In this document: positions 9,222 through 17,002 of the stretch, piece after piece | Layout: every line of letters starts with the position of its first letter | How positions within the stretch are numbered: position 1 is the first letter of the stretch | Origin: Bog-756 sp963734435 | Lineage (GTDB): Bacteria > Actinomycetota > Acidimicrobiia > Acidimicrobiales > RAAP-2 | Reading direction: 5' to 3' | Length of the DNA stretch: 64,000 bases | NCBI GenBank assembly: GCA_963734435.1 | Contig: CAVTHA010000008.1 | Location: forward strand, 186,001-250,000 | The notes under the pieces: model-generated | Told to the model about the DNA's origin: nothing | The model's input: the letters and a program-made list of their open reading frames with translations, nothing else | Database searches by the model: none | Position numbers and translations under genes: made by a program

Positions 9222-10151
9222 GTGACCGACCTGGAGCCCACTGGTCGGGAACCGAACAGCCCGGCCCCCTCGACCGAGGTCGACTCGCCACCACCGGAGC
9301 TGACGCCCAGGAGCCGCACCATCCGCTTCGCCTGGATCGCCGTCGTGGTCATCCTGGTGGCGGTGGTGGTCCTCGTGACCTACGCGCTCACCAACCCGCC
9401 TTCCACACCGCGCACCGTGCACCGTCCGGCAACGGCGAGCGACGTGGTCTCGGCGCTGGCCGAGGTTCCCTCCTCGGTGTTCGACTCGGTGGGGGTGACG
9501 GCCAGCACTCCCCTGGTGGTTCCGACCGTGCTCACCGGCCAGCCGCCACTGACATCTCGCGGCAAGCCGGAAGTGCTCTACGTCGGCGCCGAATTCTGCC
9601 CGTTCTGCGCCGCCCAGCGCTGGCCGCTCATCGTGGCCCTCTCCCGGTTCGGGCACTTCTCGCGGTTGACCAACATGCAGTCGTCCCAGTCGTCGGCCTT
9701 TCCTGGCATCCAGACCTTCAGCTTCGTGGGGACCGTCTACACCAGCCGCTACCTGGCGTTCACCGGGATCGAGCTCTATTCGGCCGCGGTCGACGCCCAG
9801 GGCGTCTACTCCCAGATCGCCGCTCTCAATCCGGAGCAGTCGCTCCTCGTGGCCCGCTACGGTACCGCCCCGGTCAAACGGGGATCGGAGGTAGGCACCT
9901 TCCCCTTCCTCGACATCGGCAACGTGATGGTCACTTCGACGTCGGGATTCAGCCCGGGGATCCTCGTGGCTCAGTCCCAAGGAGCCATCGTCGGTGACCT
10001 CACCCAGCCGTCAGACCCGATCGGTCAGGCCGTGGTGGCCTCGGCCAACTACCTGACCGCGGGGATCTGCTCCGCCACCGGGCAGCGCCCGGCCTCGACC
10101 TGTGCCGATCGGGGTGTGCGTGCCGCGGCGACTGCCCTCGGGATGGCCTGA
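9222..10151 (+). CDS. DUF929 membrane-anchored thioredoxin-like protein (second copy)
   Basis: Paralogue of the protein encoded two genes upstream, 309 residues, GTG start. It has a short Ser/Pro/Glu-rich tail, a membrane helix ('FAWIAVVVILVAVVVLV'), then an extracytoplasmic DUF929 domain with 'GAEFCPFCAAQRW' (CPFC instead of CPYC). The C-terminal pair 'ICSATGQRPASTCAD' matches the arrangement in the first copy. The different N-terminal tails and the changed dipeptide between the cysteines suggest different redox potential or clients (inference). It begins 24 bases after the VKOR stop, so the three genes are probably cotranscribed. Confidence 0.82.
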   Translation: MTDLEPTGREPNSPAPSTEVDSPPPELTPRSRTIRFAWIAVVVILVAVVVLVTYALTNPPSTPRTVHRPATASDVVSALAEVPSSVFDSVGVTASTPLVVPTVLTGQPPLTSRGKPEVLYVGAEFCPFCAAQRWPLIVALSRFGHFSRLTNMQSSQSSAFPGIQTFSFVGTVYTSRYLAFTGIELYSAAVDAQGVYSQIAALNPEQSLLVARYGTAPVKRGSEVGTFPFLDIGNVMVTSTSGFSPGILVAQSQGAIVGDLTQPSDPIGQAVVASANYLTAGICSATGQRPASTCADRGVRAAATALGMA

Positions 10152-10224
10152 TCCGGGCCGCCCCAGAACCCGTAGTCCTGTCGGTTTCCCCGATTGTCAG
10201 TTGTCCCGATTGCCGGTCCGGCGG

Positions 10225-10482
10225 TCAGCCGGCCCGTCGGTCCACGATCTGCTTGCGCTCCATCTCGTTGAGGCCGCCCCAGATGCCATGGGGCTCGTGA
10301 ATGCGGATGGCGTAGTCGAGGCACTCCCGCCGGACGACGCAGGTCCGACAGATCGATTTGGCCCGGTCCTCACGCTGCAGCTTCTCGTCCTTGCGCTCGG
10401 CGTGGGCAGGCGGGAAGAAGACCTCCGCCTGCGGCCCACGACACGACGCTTTCAGCTGCCACGTGTCAAGCGTCTGCTCCAC
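10225..10482 (-). CDS. WhiB-family 4Fe-4S transcription regulator
   Basis: WhiB-like protein of 85 residues, a family restricted to actinobacteria and their phages. Four cluster cysteines are visible in 'KASCRGP' and 'SICRTCVVRRECLDYA'. They are followed by the turn 'GIWGGLNEMER' and a basic C-terminal tail. Start is GTG 10482 with GGGGGAG about 11 bases upstream; the much longer open frame on this strand overlaps the arsA genes and is not real. It is divergent from the ArsA pair. In Mycobacterium, whiB4 lies beside a comparable pair (Rv3679-Rv3680), so the context is probably conserved (from memory). Confidence 0.93.
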   Translation of the reverse strand: MEQTLDTWQLKASCRGPQAEVFFPPAHAERKDEKLQREDRAKSICRTCVVRRECLDYAIRIHEPHGIWGGLNEMERKQIVDRRAG

Positions 10483-10686
10483 CTTGCCCAACTCCCCCTT
10501 CGCGCCCCTCGAGTTCCTCCCGACTGGGAACGTACTCGCGCCCGTCCCGCGAGACAAGGGGTCTGACCAGGAATTCTGCTCGGAAGCATCCCCTCGGTCC
10601 CCCCGACGGCGGCCACTGCGGCCGCCTCCGCCACCTCCGAGGATGGGGCAGTCGAGACGAGGTCGGACACTACGCTCCAGTGGGTC

Positions 10687-11706
10687 ATGGACATCAGCGC
10701 CTTCTGCACCCAGAGCCGGGTCCTGATCGTGGCCGGGAAGGGCGGCGTGGGGAAGACCACCATGGTGGCGGCGATCGCCCATGTGGCCGCCCGGGCCGGG
10801 CTCTCGGTCCTGGTGGTGGAGCTCGAAGGCCGGCCGGGGGTGGCCAGCGCCTTCGGCAGCACCGAACCCCTCGACTACGACGGGGCGGTCCTCAAGGCGG
10901 CCGGCGCCGAGGACGGCGCCGGGAACGGCGGGGCCAGCACCGATCCGGTCCCCAAAGGGACGGTCCGGGCCCGGGTCATCACCCCCGACGATGCCCTCCT
11001 CGAGTACCTGGCCGAGCACGGCCTGCGCCGAGTCTCGAAACGCCTCATGGCCTCGGGGATCATCGACCTGGTCGCGGGGGCCATCCCCGGCATCCGGGAC
11101 ATCCTGGTGCTGGGCAAAGTGAAGCAGATCGAGCGAAACGGACTGGCCGATCTGGTGCTGGTCGACGCGCCGGCGACCGGTCACACCATGACCTTCCTCT
11201 CGTCGGCGACCGGTCTCCTCGATGCCGCCCGCGGCGGCCCCATCCGGGCCCAGGCCGCCGACGTGGTAGCCCTGTTGTCCGACCCGGCCCGCTGCCAGGT
11301 GGCGCTGGTCACCCTGCCCGAGGAGATGCCGGTCAACGAGGCGGTCGAGGCCGCCTACCAATTGGAGGACAAGGTCGGGATCGCGCTCGGCCCGGTGATC
11401 GTCAACGGTTGCTACCCGGACCTCGACGGGCTGGCCATTCCGGCCCGCCAGGCGGCGGAGGGGGTGGGGGTCGTCCTCCCCGATACGCTGCTCACTTCGC
11501 TCGACCGGGCCCGGCAGTTCCGACGCACCCGCCAGGAGCTCCAGCACGAGCAGATCGAACGGTTGGCCCGCGAGCTGCCTCTGCCCCAGCTGCGGGTGCC
11601 GTTCCTGTTCACCGACGCCATCGGCCCCTCCGAGCTCGACACGCTGAGCGACGCCCTGGCCGCCGGGGTGATGGCGCTGCCCGATCCGGCCGGGGTGGCG
11701 TCGTGA
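10687..11706 (+). CDS. ArsA/GET3-like ATPase, first subunit
   Basis: P-loop ATPase of 339 residues. The deviant Walker A 'AGKGGVGKTTM' near residue 18 and 'LVLVDAPATGHTMTFL' identify the ArsA/GET3 family. There is no arsenite cysteine triad and no arsB/arsR nearby, so arsenic resistance is unlikely. The gene lies 17 bases upstream of a second family member, like the Rv3679-Rv3680 pair, whose products form a heteromeric complex in mycobacteria. The likely role is envelope or redox stress physiology (inference). A TACGCT box lies 10 bases before the ATG. Confidence 0.88.
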   Translation: MDISAFCTQSRVLIVAGKGGVGKTTMVAAIAHVAARAGLSVLVVELEGRPGVASAFGSTEPLDYDGAVLKAAGAEDGAGNGGASTDPVPKGTVRARVITPDDALLEYLAEHGLRRVSKRLMASGIIDLVAGAIPGIRDILVLGKVKQIERNGLADLVLVDAPATGHTMTFLSSATGLLDAARGGPIRAQAADVVALLSDPARCQVALVTLPEEMPVNEAVEAAYQLEDKVGIALGPVIVNGCYPDLDGLAIPARQAAEGVGVVLPDTLLTSLDRARQFRRTRQELQHEQIERLARELPLPQLRVPFLFTDAIGPSELDTLSDALAAGVMALPDPAGVAS

Positions 11707-11722
11707 TCGGCGGCGGCAAGGG

Positions 11723-12892
11723 ATGGTGACCAACGCCGGGACCATCCCGTCGATCGACCAGGTGGTGCGGGAGCGCGCCATCATCATCTGTTGCGGATCC
11801 GGTGGTGTCGGGAAGACGACCACGGCGGCGGTCTTGGCGCTGCAGGCGGCCCGGTGGGGCCGCTCGGCCTGCGTGGTGACCATCGACCCCGCCCGCCGGT
11901 TGGCCAACGCGTTGGGTGTGGCCACGCTGGCCAATCAACCGACCCGGATCGACGGCCCGTGGCCCGGGCGTCTCCACGCCCTCATGCTCGATCCCAAGGG
12001 AACCTTCGACGATCTGGTGCAGCGGTACTCCGATTCGGCCGAGCAGGCAGAGGACATCAAGGTCAACCGCATCTACCGCAACCTCACCGGCACCCTCTCG
12101 GGCACCCAGGAGTACATGGCCATGGAGAAGCTCTACGAACTGGTCGAAGAGGGTGGCTTCGACCTGGTGGTGGTGGACACCCCTCCGACCCGCAACGCCC
12201 TCGACTTCCTCGACGCCCCTCGCCGGCTCACCCGCTTCCTGGAGAACCGGGTGTTCCAGGCGCTGATGAAGCCGACCCGGGCCGGGCTCAAGTTCATGGG
12301 GGTGGCGGCCCAGGCGCTGCTCCGCACCATCTCGCGCGTGGCCGGGGCCGACATCGTGCACGACGCAGTGGCCTTCTTTCAGGCCTTCGAAGGGATGGAA
12401 GAAGGGTTCCGCACCAGGGCGGCACGAGTGCGCGAGCTCCTGACCCAAGGGGACACCGCGTTCGTCCTGGTGGCCTCCCCCCGGGCCGACTCGGTCGACG
12501 AGGCCGTGCACTTCGCCGGCAAGCTGGCCGAATCGCAGATGTCGGTGACGGGGCTGATCGTCAACCGCGTACAACCGCGATTCGCCGATGACGCCGAGTT
12601 GGCCGCTCTGGCCGAGAAGGTGGACGAGCCAGCGGTGGGATCCGATAGCCCCCTCGACCAGCTGGTCGAGAACCTCCGCGGCTACACCGCGGCGTCCGAT
12701 CGGGAGGAGCGGACCTATGCCGAGCTGGCGGCCAAGGTGGCACCGGCCCCCGTCTACCGGATCCCGCTGTTGAACAGCGACGTGCACGACCTCGACGGCC
12801 TGGCCACGATGGCCGGGGTCCTGTTCGAGGACGGATCAGGCGACGCCGGGGCCGTGATCGGACCGGAAAGTGGGGATCTCCACGAGCGCTAA
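11723..12892 (+). CDS. ArsA/GET3-like ATPase, second subunit
   Basis: Second ATPase of the pair, 389 residues. Walker A is 'CGSGGVGKTTTA', then 'VVTIDPARRLANALG' and 'LVVVDTPPTRNALDFLD'. A C-terminal extension after 'VGLIVNR'-type core sequence ends near 'GDLHER'. A tight gene gap (17 bases) and an AAGGG ribosome site support cotranscription with the first ATPase. The two have diverged strongly, as expected for fixed subunits of a heterodimer (inference). Confidence 0.88.
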   Translation: MVTNAGTIPSIDQVVRERAIIICCGSGGVGKTTTAAVLALQAARWGRSACVVTIDPARRLANALGVATLANQPTRIDGPWPGRLHALMLDPKGTFDDLVQRYSDSAEQAEDIKVNRIYRNLTGTLSGTQEYMAMEKLYELVEEGGFDLVVVDTPPTRNALDFLDAPRRLTRFLENRVFQALMKPTRAGLKFMGVAAQALLRTISRVAGADIVHDAVAFFQAFEGMEEGFRTRAARVRELLTQGDTAFVLVASPRADSVDEAVHFAGKLAESQMSVTGLIVNRVQPRFADDAELAALAEKVDEPAVGSDSPLDQLVENLRGYTAASDREERTYAELAAKVAPAPVYRIPLLNSDVHDLDGLATMAGVLFEDGSGDAGAVIGPESGDLHER

Positions 12893-12902
12893 CCTGGGGC
12901 TC

Positions 12903-13334
12903 GTGCCGACCATCCTGGTGGCCAGCGACGCCCCGACGGTGCGCACCGAGGTCGCGTCCATCGCCGCCCGGCCGGAGGTGACCGTCCGCCAGGCCCGATC
13001 CGGTCCCGAGGTGATGAAGGAGGTGGCCGAGTCCCTCCCCGATCTGGTCGTGGTCGACTTGCAGATGGGGAACATGGGAGGGATGGCCGTGTGCCTCGAG
13101 CTCCGCCTGGAGGAATCCTACGGAAAGATCGGCCACGTACCGGTGCTCATGCTCCTCGACCGGCGGCCCGATGTGTTCCTGGCCCGGCGGTCCGGGGCAG
13201 AAGGGTGGGTGGTCAAGCCGCTCGACCCCATCCGGCTTCGGCTGGCGATGACCTCCCTGCTCGATGGTGGCACCTACCACGACGAGTCCTACGCACCGCT
13301 GTCAGTCGTGTCCACAGCCGCCGTCGGCGCCTGA
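12903..13334 (+). CDS. Receiver-domain response regulator without output domain
   Basis: CheY-like single-domain protein of about 143 residues. The core starts 'PTILVASDAPTVR'; the phosphoacceptor aspartate is in 'DLVVVDLQMGNMGG'; 'VLMLLDRR' and the lysine in 'GWVVKPLDPIRL' complete the fold. The acidic pocket at the first strand is replaced by 'ASD', so phosphorylation could be atypical. GTG 12903 is chosen because the fold starts directly behind it; GTG 12870 would add 11 residues and overlap the ATPase gene. It follows the ArsA pair by 10 bases and probably belongs to the same operon. No kinase is nearby. Confidence 0.82.
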   Translation: MPTILVASDAPTVRTEVASIAARPEVTVRQARSGPEVMKEVAESLPDLVVVDLQMGNMGGMAVCLELRLEESYGKIGHVPVLMLLDRRPDVFLARRSGAEGWVVKPLDPIRLRLAMTSLLDGGTYHDESYAPLSVVSTAAVGA

Positions 13335-13367
13335 CCGCTCAACTCTCAAGGGCCGCCGTCCACCATC

Positions 13368-14366
13368 ATGTCCGTGTTCCGACGCAACGAGGACCAACCT
13401 CCACCAGCCGGGGAGAAGGGCCGGGCCGGCCGGCGCCGCCGGGCTCACGAGGGTGAGCGGGGCCAGCGGAGAGGGGAGCATCGCCGGACCGGAGGCGGGG
13501 CCGACGCCCAGGAGCAATTCATCATCGACGCCCTGCACGACTTGCACGACACGGTGGTCCGGGAGGTCATGACGCCGCGGGTGGACGTGGTGGCCCTGTC
13601 CATCCCACTGAGCGCGGACGCGGTGACTCAGGCGGTGCGCGAATCAGGCCACAGCTGCTTTCCGGTGTACGGCGACAACCTCGACGACCTGGTCGGCATC
13701 CTCTTCGTCAACGACCTCTTCCGGGCAGGATGGAAGATGGGGGGAGCAGGCGACGGCGCCGGATCACGCCAGGAGCCCGGAGCATCGCCTCCCGAGGGGA
13801 CACCGCCGGGCGACGCCGGAGCCCTTCCGGCGCCGACCCCGATCGACATCTCGCGGCGGTTGCGTCAACCGTTCCTCGTACCGGAGTCGCAACTGGTGCT
13901 CGAGGTGCTGGCCGAGATGCGCCGCCAGAAGCGGGCCTTCGCCGTGGTGGTCGACGAGCACGGCGGCGTCGAAGGGGTCCTGACGGTGAAGGACCTGCTC
14001 GGCGCCCTGGTCGGCGACCTCCCCGACGAGTTCGACCCCGGCGACGAGCCCGAGGTGGTCCGGGTCGACGCCAGACGCTGGCTGGTCGACGGCCGGATGA
14101 GCGTCGACGATGTCCGGGACCGCCTGGACATCAACCTCCCCGAGGGCGAATACGTAACCCTGGGTGGATTCCTCTTCGATGCCTTCGGGCACATCCCGAG
14201 TGAGGGAGAGTCACTGTCCATCGACGGGTGGGAGCTCCGGGTGACCGAGATGGACAAGCGGCGCATCGCCAAGGTGGTGGCCAAACGGGCCCAATCCGCT
14301 CCGGACCCGCCTCAACCTGCCTCACCCGCCGACGATGCCGGCAGTCACCGCACCGCCATCGTGTAG
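13368..14366 (+). CDS. CorC-like CBS-pair protein with transporter-associated domain, lacking the DUF21 membrane part
   Basis: Protein of 332 residues. A basic N-terminus leads into 'VVREVMTPRVDVVAL', the CBS entry of CorC/HlyC proteins. The second CBS motif is 'AFAVVVDEHGGVEGVLTVKDLL', and the CorC_HlyC C-terminal domain spans about 225-305 ('GEYVTLGGFLFDAFGHIP'). There is no N-terminal DUF21 transmembrane domain, so it is soluble. A Gly/Pro/Ala-rich insertion of roughly 35 residues separates the two CBS motifs ('GSRQEPGASPPEGTPPG'), unusual for the family. Likely role: regulation of Mg2+ or Co2+ efflux, or nucleotide sensing (family knowledge). Confidence 0.85.
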   Translation: MSVFRRNEDQPPPAGEKGRAGRRRRAHEGERGQRRGEHRRTGGGADAQEQFIIDALHDLHDTVVREVMTPRVDVVALSIPLSADAVTQAVRESGHSCFPVYGDNLDDLVGILFVNDLFRAGWKMGGAGDGAGSRQEPGASPPEGTPPGDAGALPAPTPIDISRRLRQPFLVPESQLVLEVLAEMRRQKRAFAVVVDEHGGVEGVLTVKDLLGALVGDLPDEFDPGDEPEVVRVDARRWLVDGRMSVDDVRDRLDINLPEGEYVTLGGFLFDAFGHIPSEGESLSIDGWELRVTEMDKRRIAKVVAKRAQSAPDPPQPASPADDAGSHRTAIV

Positions 14367-14728
14367 CGGTTTCGCCCGAACGGCAGGCGTCATCCCCCCG
14401 CGCCTTCGTCCCGAGGTGCAGTCGTAACCAATCCTGACGCGCCAGGTCTCAAAAGGACTTGGACGCAACAACCCGAGCCGGTCACCGGCCGAGCGACGGA
14501 CTCCTTCATCTCCTCCGGCACAGGTCTTTGTTTGCAGCCCGGTGGCACGTGCGTGTACAGAGACACCCAGCCCGGCGGCGGCAGGGGCAGGCTTCCAGCC
14601 CGCTGACGGGGTCCCGGCGTTGGCGAGAAGATCCCGAACGCACATGCCCACACCAGCGAATATCGAGCGGAAGGCTATCGGATAGAGTCTTGCTGGTCAG
14701 GATCGGTGTTTATCCCGGTCCGAAGGCA
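14367..14728. other. Intergenic stretch before tRNA-Pro
   Basis: About 360 bases with no open frame that resembles a protein, no clear promoter and no terminator that I can see. Confidence 0.5.
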
Positions 14729-14803
14729 CGGGCTGTGGCGCAGCTTGGTTAGCGCGCTGCGTTCGGGACGCAGAGGTCGCCGGTTCAAATCCGGCCAGCC
14801 CGA
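14729..14803 (+). tRNA. tRNA-Pro (anticodon CGG)
   Basis: Cloverleaf of 75 bases. The acceptor CGGGCTG pairs with CAGCCCG, discriminator A. The anticodon stem CTGCG/CGCAG encloses loop TTCGGGA with anticodon CGG. The T-arm GCCGG-TTCAAAT-CCGGC is intact. No CCA is encoded. Its 3' end is repeated 1.3 kb downstream, suggesting use as an integration site. Confidence 0.95.
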
Positions 14804-14806
14804 CTC
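14789..14806 (+). repeat. Putative attL: 3' end of tRNA-Pro
   Basis: The 18-base string ATCCGGCCAGCCCGACTC covers the 3' half of the T-arm and acceptor plus three bases. It recurs exactly at 16087-16104 in the same orientation, as expected for tRNA-targeted integration. Confidence 0.6.
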
Positions 14807-14827
14807 CAGAGGTAGCGAAAGTCGCAC

Positions 14828-14836
14828 GTTCGAACC
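14828..14836 (-). repeat. GGTTCGAAC motif 1
   Basis: GGTTCGAAC on the minus strand, at the point where the VOC gene loses family similarity. The motif matches the T-loop consensus of tRNAs. Confidence 0.6.
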
Positions 14837-15113
14837 GCCAGTCAGTGTCCTGAGGGCCATGAACCTCGACTCCTTTTGATCGCCACCTCTGAGCGAGGTC
14901 ATCTGCATCCGCAACGAACAGGTAGGCCGAGCTCCGGCAGCTATCGCTCTTAGGGACCAGTCCGAGATGGATCTCGATCTCGTCCCAAGTGGCAAACCCA
15001 TATCCGCCCCCCTCGAAAGCCCGAGTGTCGAAGCCCAGCCTTCGGTAAAAGGCCATCGAGGCCCCAAGGTCGTGGACAGCGAAGATAGGGGCGATGGCCC
15101 TAAAGCTCGACAC

Positions 15114-15465
15114 AACCGGATCACGGCATCACTCGAAGCCAGGGACCGAGCGGCCGGTGTCTGCAGTGGCCGAGCCACTTGTCGAACCCTCGTAGCCCGG
15201 TGACCGTCGTCTGACGCATGGCGTCGCTCAGCGCCCGACACGTCATTGGACCGCAGTCGTCAGACCCATCCATCGGTTCGAACGCCATCCACTGAGGACG
15301 ACCCCTGAGGTACCTGTAGTGCCCAGTTCGAACCAGGCATCGGCATCGGAGCAGACAGCAGCTCTCCTGAGAGCGGCTTATCGGGCTCTTCGGATCTTGC
15401 GGGGCGCGTCAATCGCGAAAGTAAGCTCCCGACGTCAAGGGGAGGGGAATGTGGAGGGATACGCA
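15114..15465. other. Intergenic stretch inside the tRNA-Pro island with two GGTTCGAAC motifs
   Basis: No coding potential seen. GGTTCGAAC occurs on the plus strand at 15275 (followed by GCCATCC) and on the minus strand at 15326-15334. Confidence 0.6.
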
Positions 15466-15867
15466 ATGCCGAAAGCAATCAAGGGGAACGCATCGCGAAA
15501 GCCTCCAGAGCCGGCGACAAACCACTCGGACATCGACGACTGGGTCCGGCGCCAAATGCCGCATCTCCAGCCGATCATCAAACGGTTGGACGAAACGATT
15601 CGATCGACAATCCCGGACCTGCACTACGCGGTGAAGTGGAAGAGGCCGTACTACGGGCTACCAGAACTCGGGTGGATCATCGAGATAGCCGCCTACGACG
15701 TTTCCGTGAATGTAGTTTTCCTCGGCGGTGCGGACTTCGACTGCCCACCGCCACTCGGGACCACCGACCGGACCAGGTACGTCAAGGTGACTACCGTCGA
15801 AGAGGTGCAGCGACCGGAGCTGCGTAAGTGGATCAAGGATGCGAGCCACACGTTGGGTTGGAAGTGA
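15466..15867 (+). CDS. DUF1801 (YdhG-like) protein
   Basis: Protein of 133 residues of the DUF1801 family, small cytoplasmic proteins of unknown biochemical role. Family landmarks are 'IKRLDETIRSTIPDLHYAVKW', seen here as 'LDETIRSTIPDLHYAVKWKR', then 'PYYGLPELGWIIEIAAY' and the C-terminal 'RPELRKWIKDASHT'. ATG 15466 has a GGAGGG ribosome site eight bases upstream; longer in-frame starts lack one. It is the only intact gene between the two tRNA-Pro 3'-end copies, so it may be cargo of that island. Confidence 0.85.
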   Translation: MPKAIKGNASRKPPEPATNHSDIDDWVRRQMPHLQPIIKRLDETIRSTIPDLHYAVKWKRPYYGLPELGWIIEIAAYDVSVNVVFLGGADFDCPPPLGTTDRTRYVKVTTVEEVQRPELRKWIKDASHTLGWK

Positions 15868-15956
15868 ATGGCGCCCCGTGGTGGCTTCGGTTAGGTGCGC
15901 ACCAACTTCCGGCGACCGTCCGACGGCTCAGTGCCGCCGGACGGCTCCTATCGACT

Positions 15957-16090
15957 GGTTCGAACTCGGTCCGCACGGTTCCGAACGGACCTCGATAGGC
16001 CTTCACCGAGAGGGAACTTCGTCGGGTGCAGCCGATTCTCCCGGATGAGATCCCAGTTCATCGGCCTTCTGCCTGGTTCGAACACCATCC
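15957..16090 (+). repeat. GGTTCGAAC motifs 4 and 5
   Basis: Two copies of GGTTCGAAC-NNN-RTCC at 15957-15972 (TCG spacer, GTCC) and 16075-16090 (ACC spacer, ATCC). The intervening sequence is non-coding. Confidence 0.6.
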
Positions 16091-16104
16091 GGCCAGCCCG
16101 ACTC
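16087..16104 (+). repeat. Putative attR: exact 18-base copy of tRNA-Pro 3' end
   Basis: ATCCGGCCAGCCCGACTC, identical to 14789-14806. It sits directly behind a GGTTCGAAC motif at 16075, so the whole looks like a T-arm plus acceptor 3' strand of a tRNA with about five extra bases in the loop. Confidence 0.6.
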
Positions 16105-16128
16105 AATTTCCGTGCCGCTGCGGTCCCG

Positions 16129-16563
16129 CTAGGCACTGCCTCCGCAGCGGGCCAGGAGGGTCTGAAGGGCGGCGAGCACGGGCAGCCACCTGTCCTCGGC
16201 CTCTTCTTCGCTGTCGGCCGTACCGACCTCGTCGACCTGCAGCTCGATGGTGCAGCCGTCCTGGCCAGGGCGGATGAGCCACGTGAGATACACCGCCGGG
16301 TCCTCTGGTCCCGAGCGCAAGAGATAGGACAGTCGAGACGATGGCTCGACGTGGAGGACCATGCCCGTCAAGGAAGAGGGGCCGGTGGTGGCCGGTGGCG
16401 CGTTCTGAACCTGGATCGGCGAACCTTCCTGCCATGACGATTCTATGACCAAGCCGTACAGGTAGCCGCTCTCCTGGGGTCCGGTCAAGGCCGCCCAGAC
16501 TGCGGCCGGCGCCGCTGCGGTGAAGCACTGGAATCGTCGCGTCTCCAGCGGCGCGGTCCTCAT
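16129..16563 (-). CDS. SRPBCC/AHSA1-type ligand-binding domain protein
   Basis: Single SRPBCC domain of 144 residues. It starts 'FQCFTAAAPAAVWAAL', typical of the START/AHSA1 first strand and helix, then 'GYLYGLVIESSWQEGSPI', 'VLHVEPSSRLSYLLRSG', 'VYLTWLIRPGQDGCTIELQVDE' (given in part as 'VYLTWLIRPG'), and the long C-terminal helix 'WLPVLAALQTLLAR'. Such domains bind hydrophobic ligands; no ligand can be named. There is no ArsR partner next to it, though AHSA1 genes often have one. It starts just outside the tRNA-Pro island. Confidence 0.8.
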   Translation of the reverse strand: MRTAPLETRRFQCFTAAAPAAVWAALTGPQESGYLYGLVIESSWQEGSPIQVQNAPPATTGPSSLTGMVLHVEPSSRLSYLLRSGPEDPAVYLTWLIRPGQDGCTIELQVDEVGTADSEEEAEDRWLPVLAALQTLLARCGGSA

Positions 16564-17002
16564 CCGGGATCGCCTACGACGGGAGGACGCGATGCCACCA
16601 GCGCGGCGCAGGTGGGTAAAGGCGCAGGGGCCAGGCCACCGACCGCCGGTGGTTCAGCTTGTTCCTCGGTTTGGAAGAGGGAGATCGACAATCGACCGGT
16701 GAGATCGGCTCCCCTGGTGAAACAACTGGCCACATGGCCCGACTGCAACCCGAGAAACGGGATGACCTCCGAATCCGCCATGTCGATCACCTTATCCATC
16801 CGCGCCGGGCCGAGCCTGGCTGTGCCTGGCCCGCTGGTCCACCGTCCAGTGTGAGGGGCGCCCGCCGAATCGAGTCGATGGCCGCCGTCACGTTCCGTGC
16901 TCTGGATGATGATTCTGCTCACGGCCTGTTTCGCCGGCGGTTCTCTTCGACAGGGCAACCCGGCGGATAGGTTGGCCATCCGAAGAAGAGGGAGGATCTC
17001 AT
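16564..17002. other. Intergenic stretch
   Basis: About 440 bases between divergent genes. Open frames here have no family resemblance. The end carries the ribosome site of the next gene; I see no clear promoter. Confidence 0.4.

Larger units (their letters stand above)
14697..15113 (-). pseudogene. VOC/glyoxalase-like protein with C-terminus lost at the tRNA-Pro boundary
   Basis: The first ~90 residues are a normal vicinal-oxygen-chelate half fold: 'IAPIFAVHDLGASMAFYRRLG', split here as 'IAPIFAVHDLG' and 'MAFYRRLGFDTR', then 'YLFVADADDLAQRWRSKGVEV'. After 'GPQDTDWRFER' the expected final strand with its metal-ligand glutamate is missing. The frame instead runs antisense through tRNA-Pro, giving the familiar tRNA-derived peptide 'GLAGFEPATSASRT'. 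The real gene therefore appears truncated near 14835, exactly at a GGTTCGAAC motif on this strand. Probably non-functional; a very short paralogue is less likely. Confidence 0.7.

Noticed and set aside
10483..11934. Very long minus-strand open frame extending the WhiB gene
   Set aside because: It lies opposite both arsA-like genes; only the last 85 codons show WhiB similarity. The rest is an antisense shadow common in GC-rich DNA.
10687..12892. Arsenite-export ATPase pair
   Set aside because: No cysteine triad for arsenite, no ArsB, ArsD or ArsR nearby, and the pair matches the non-arsenic actinobacterial GET3-like type.
14697..14830. Protein-coding C-terminus 'GLAGFEPATSASRT' of the VOC gene
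   Set aside because: This peptide arises from reading a tRNA gene antisense and is a known annotation artefact; it overlaps tRNA-Pro.
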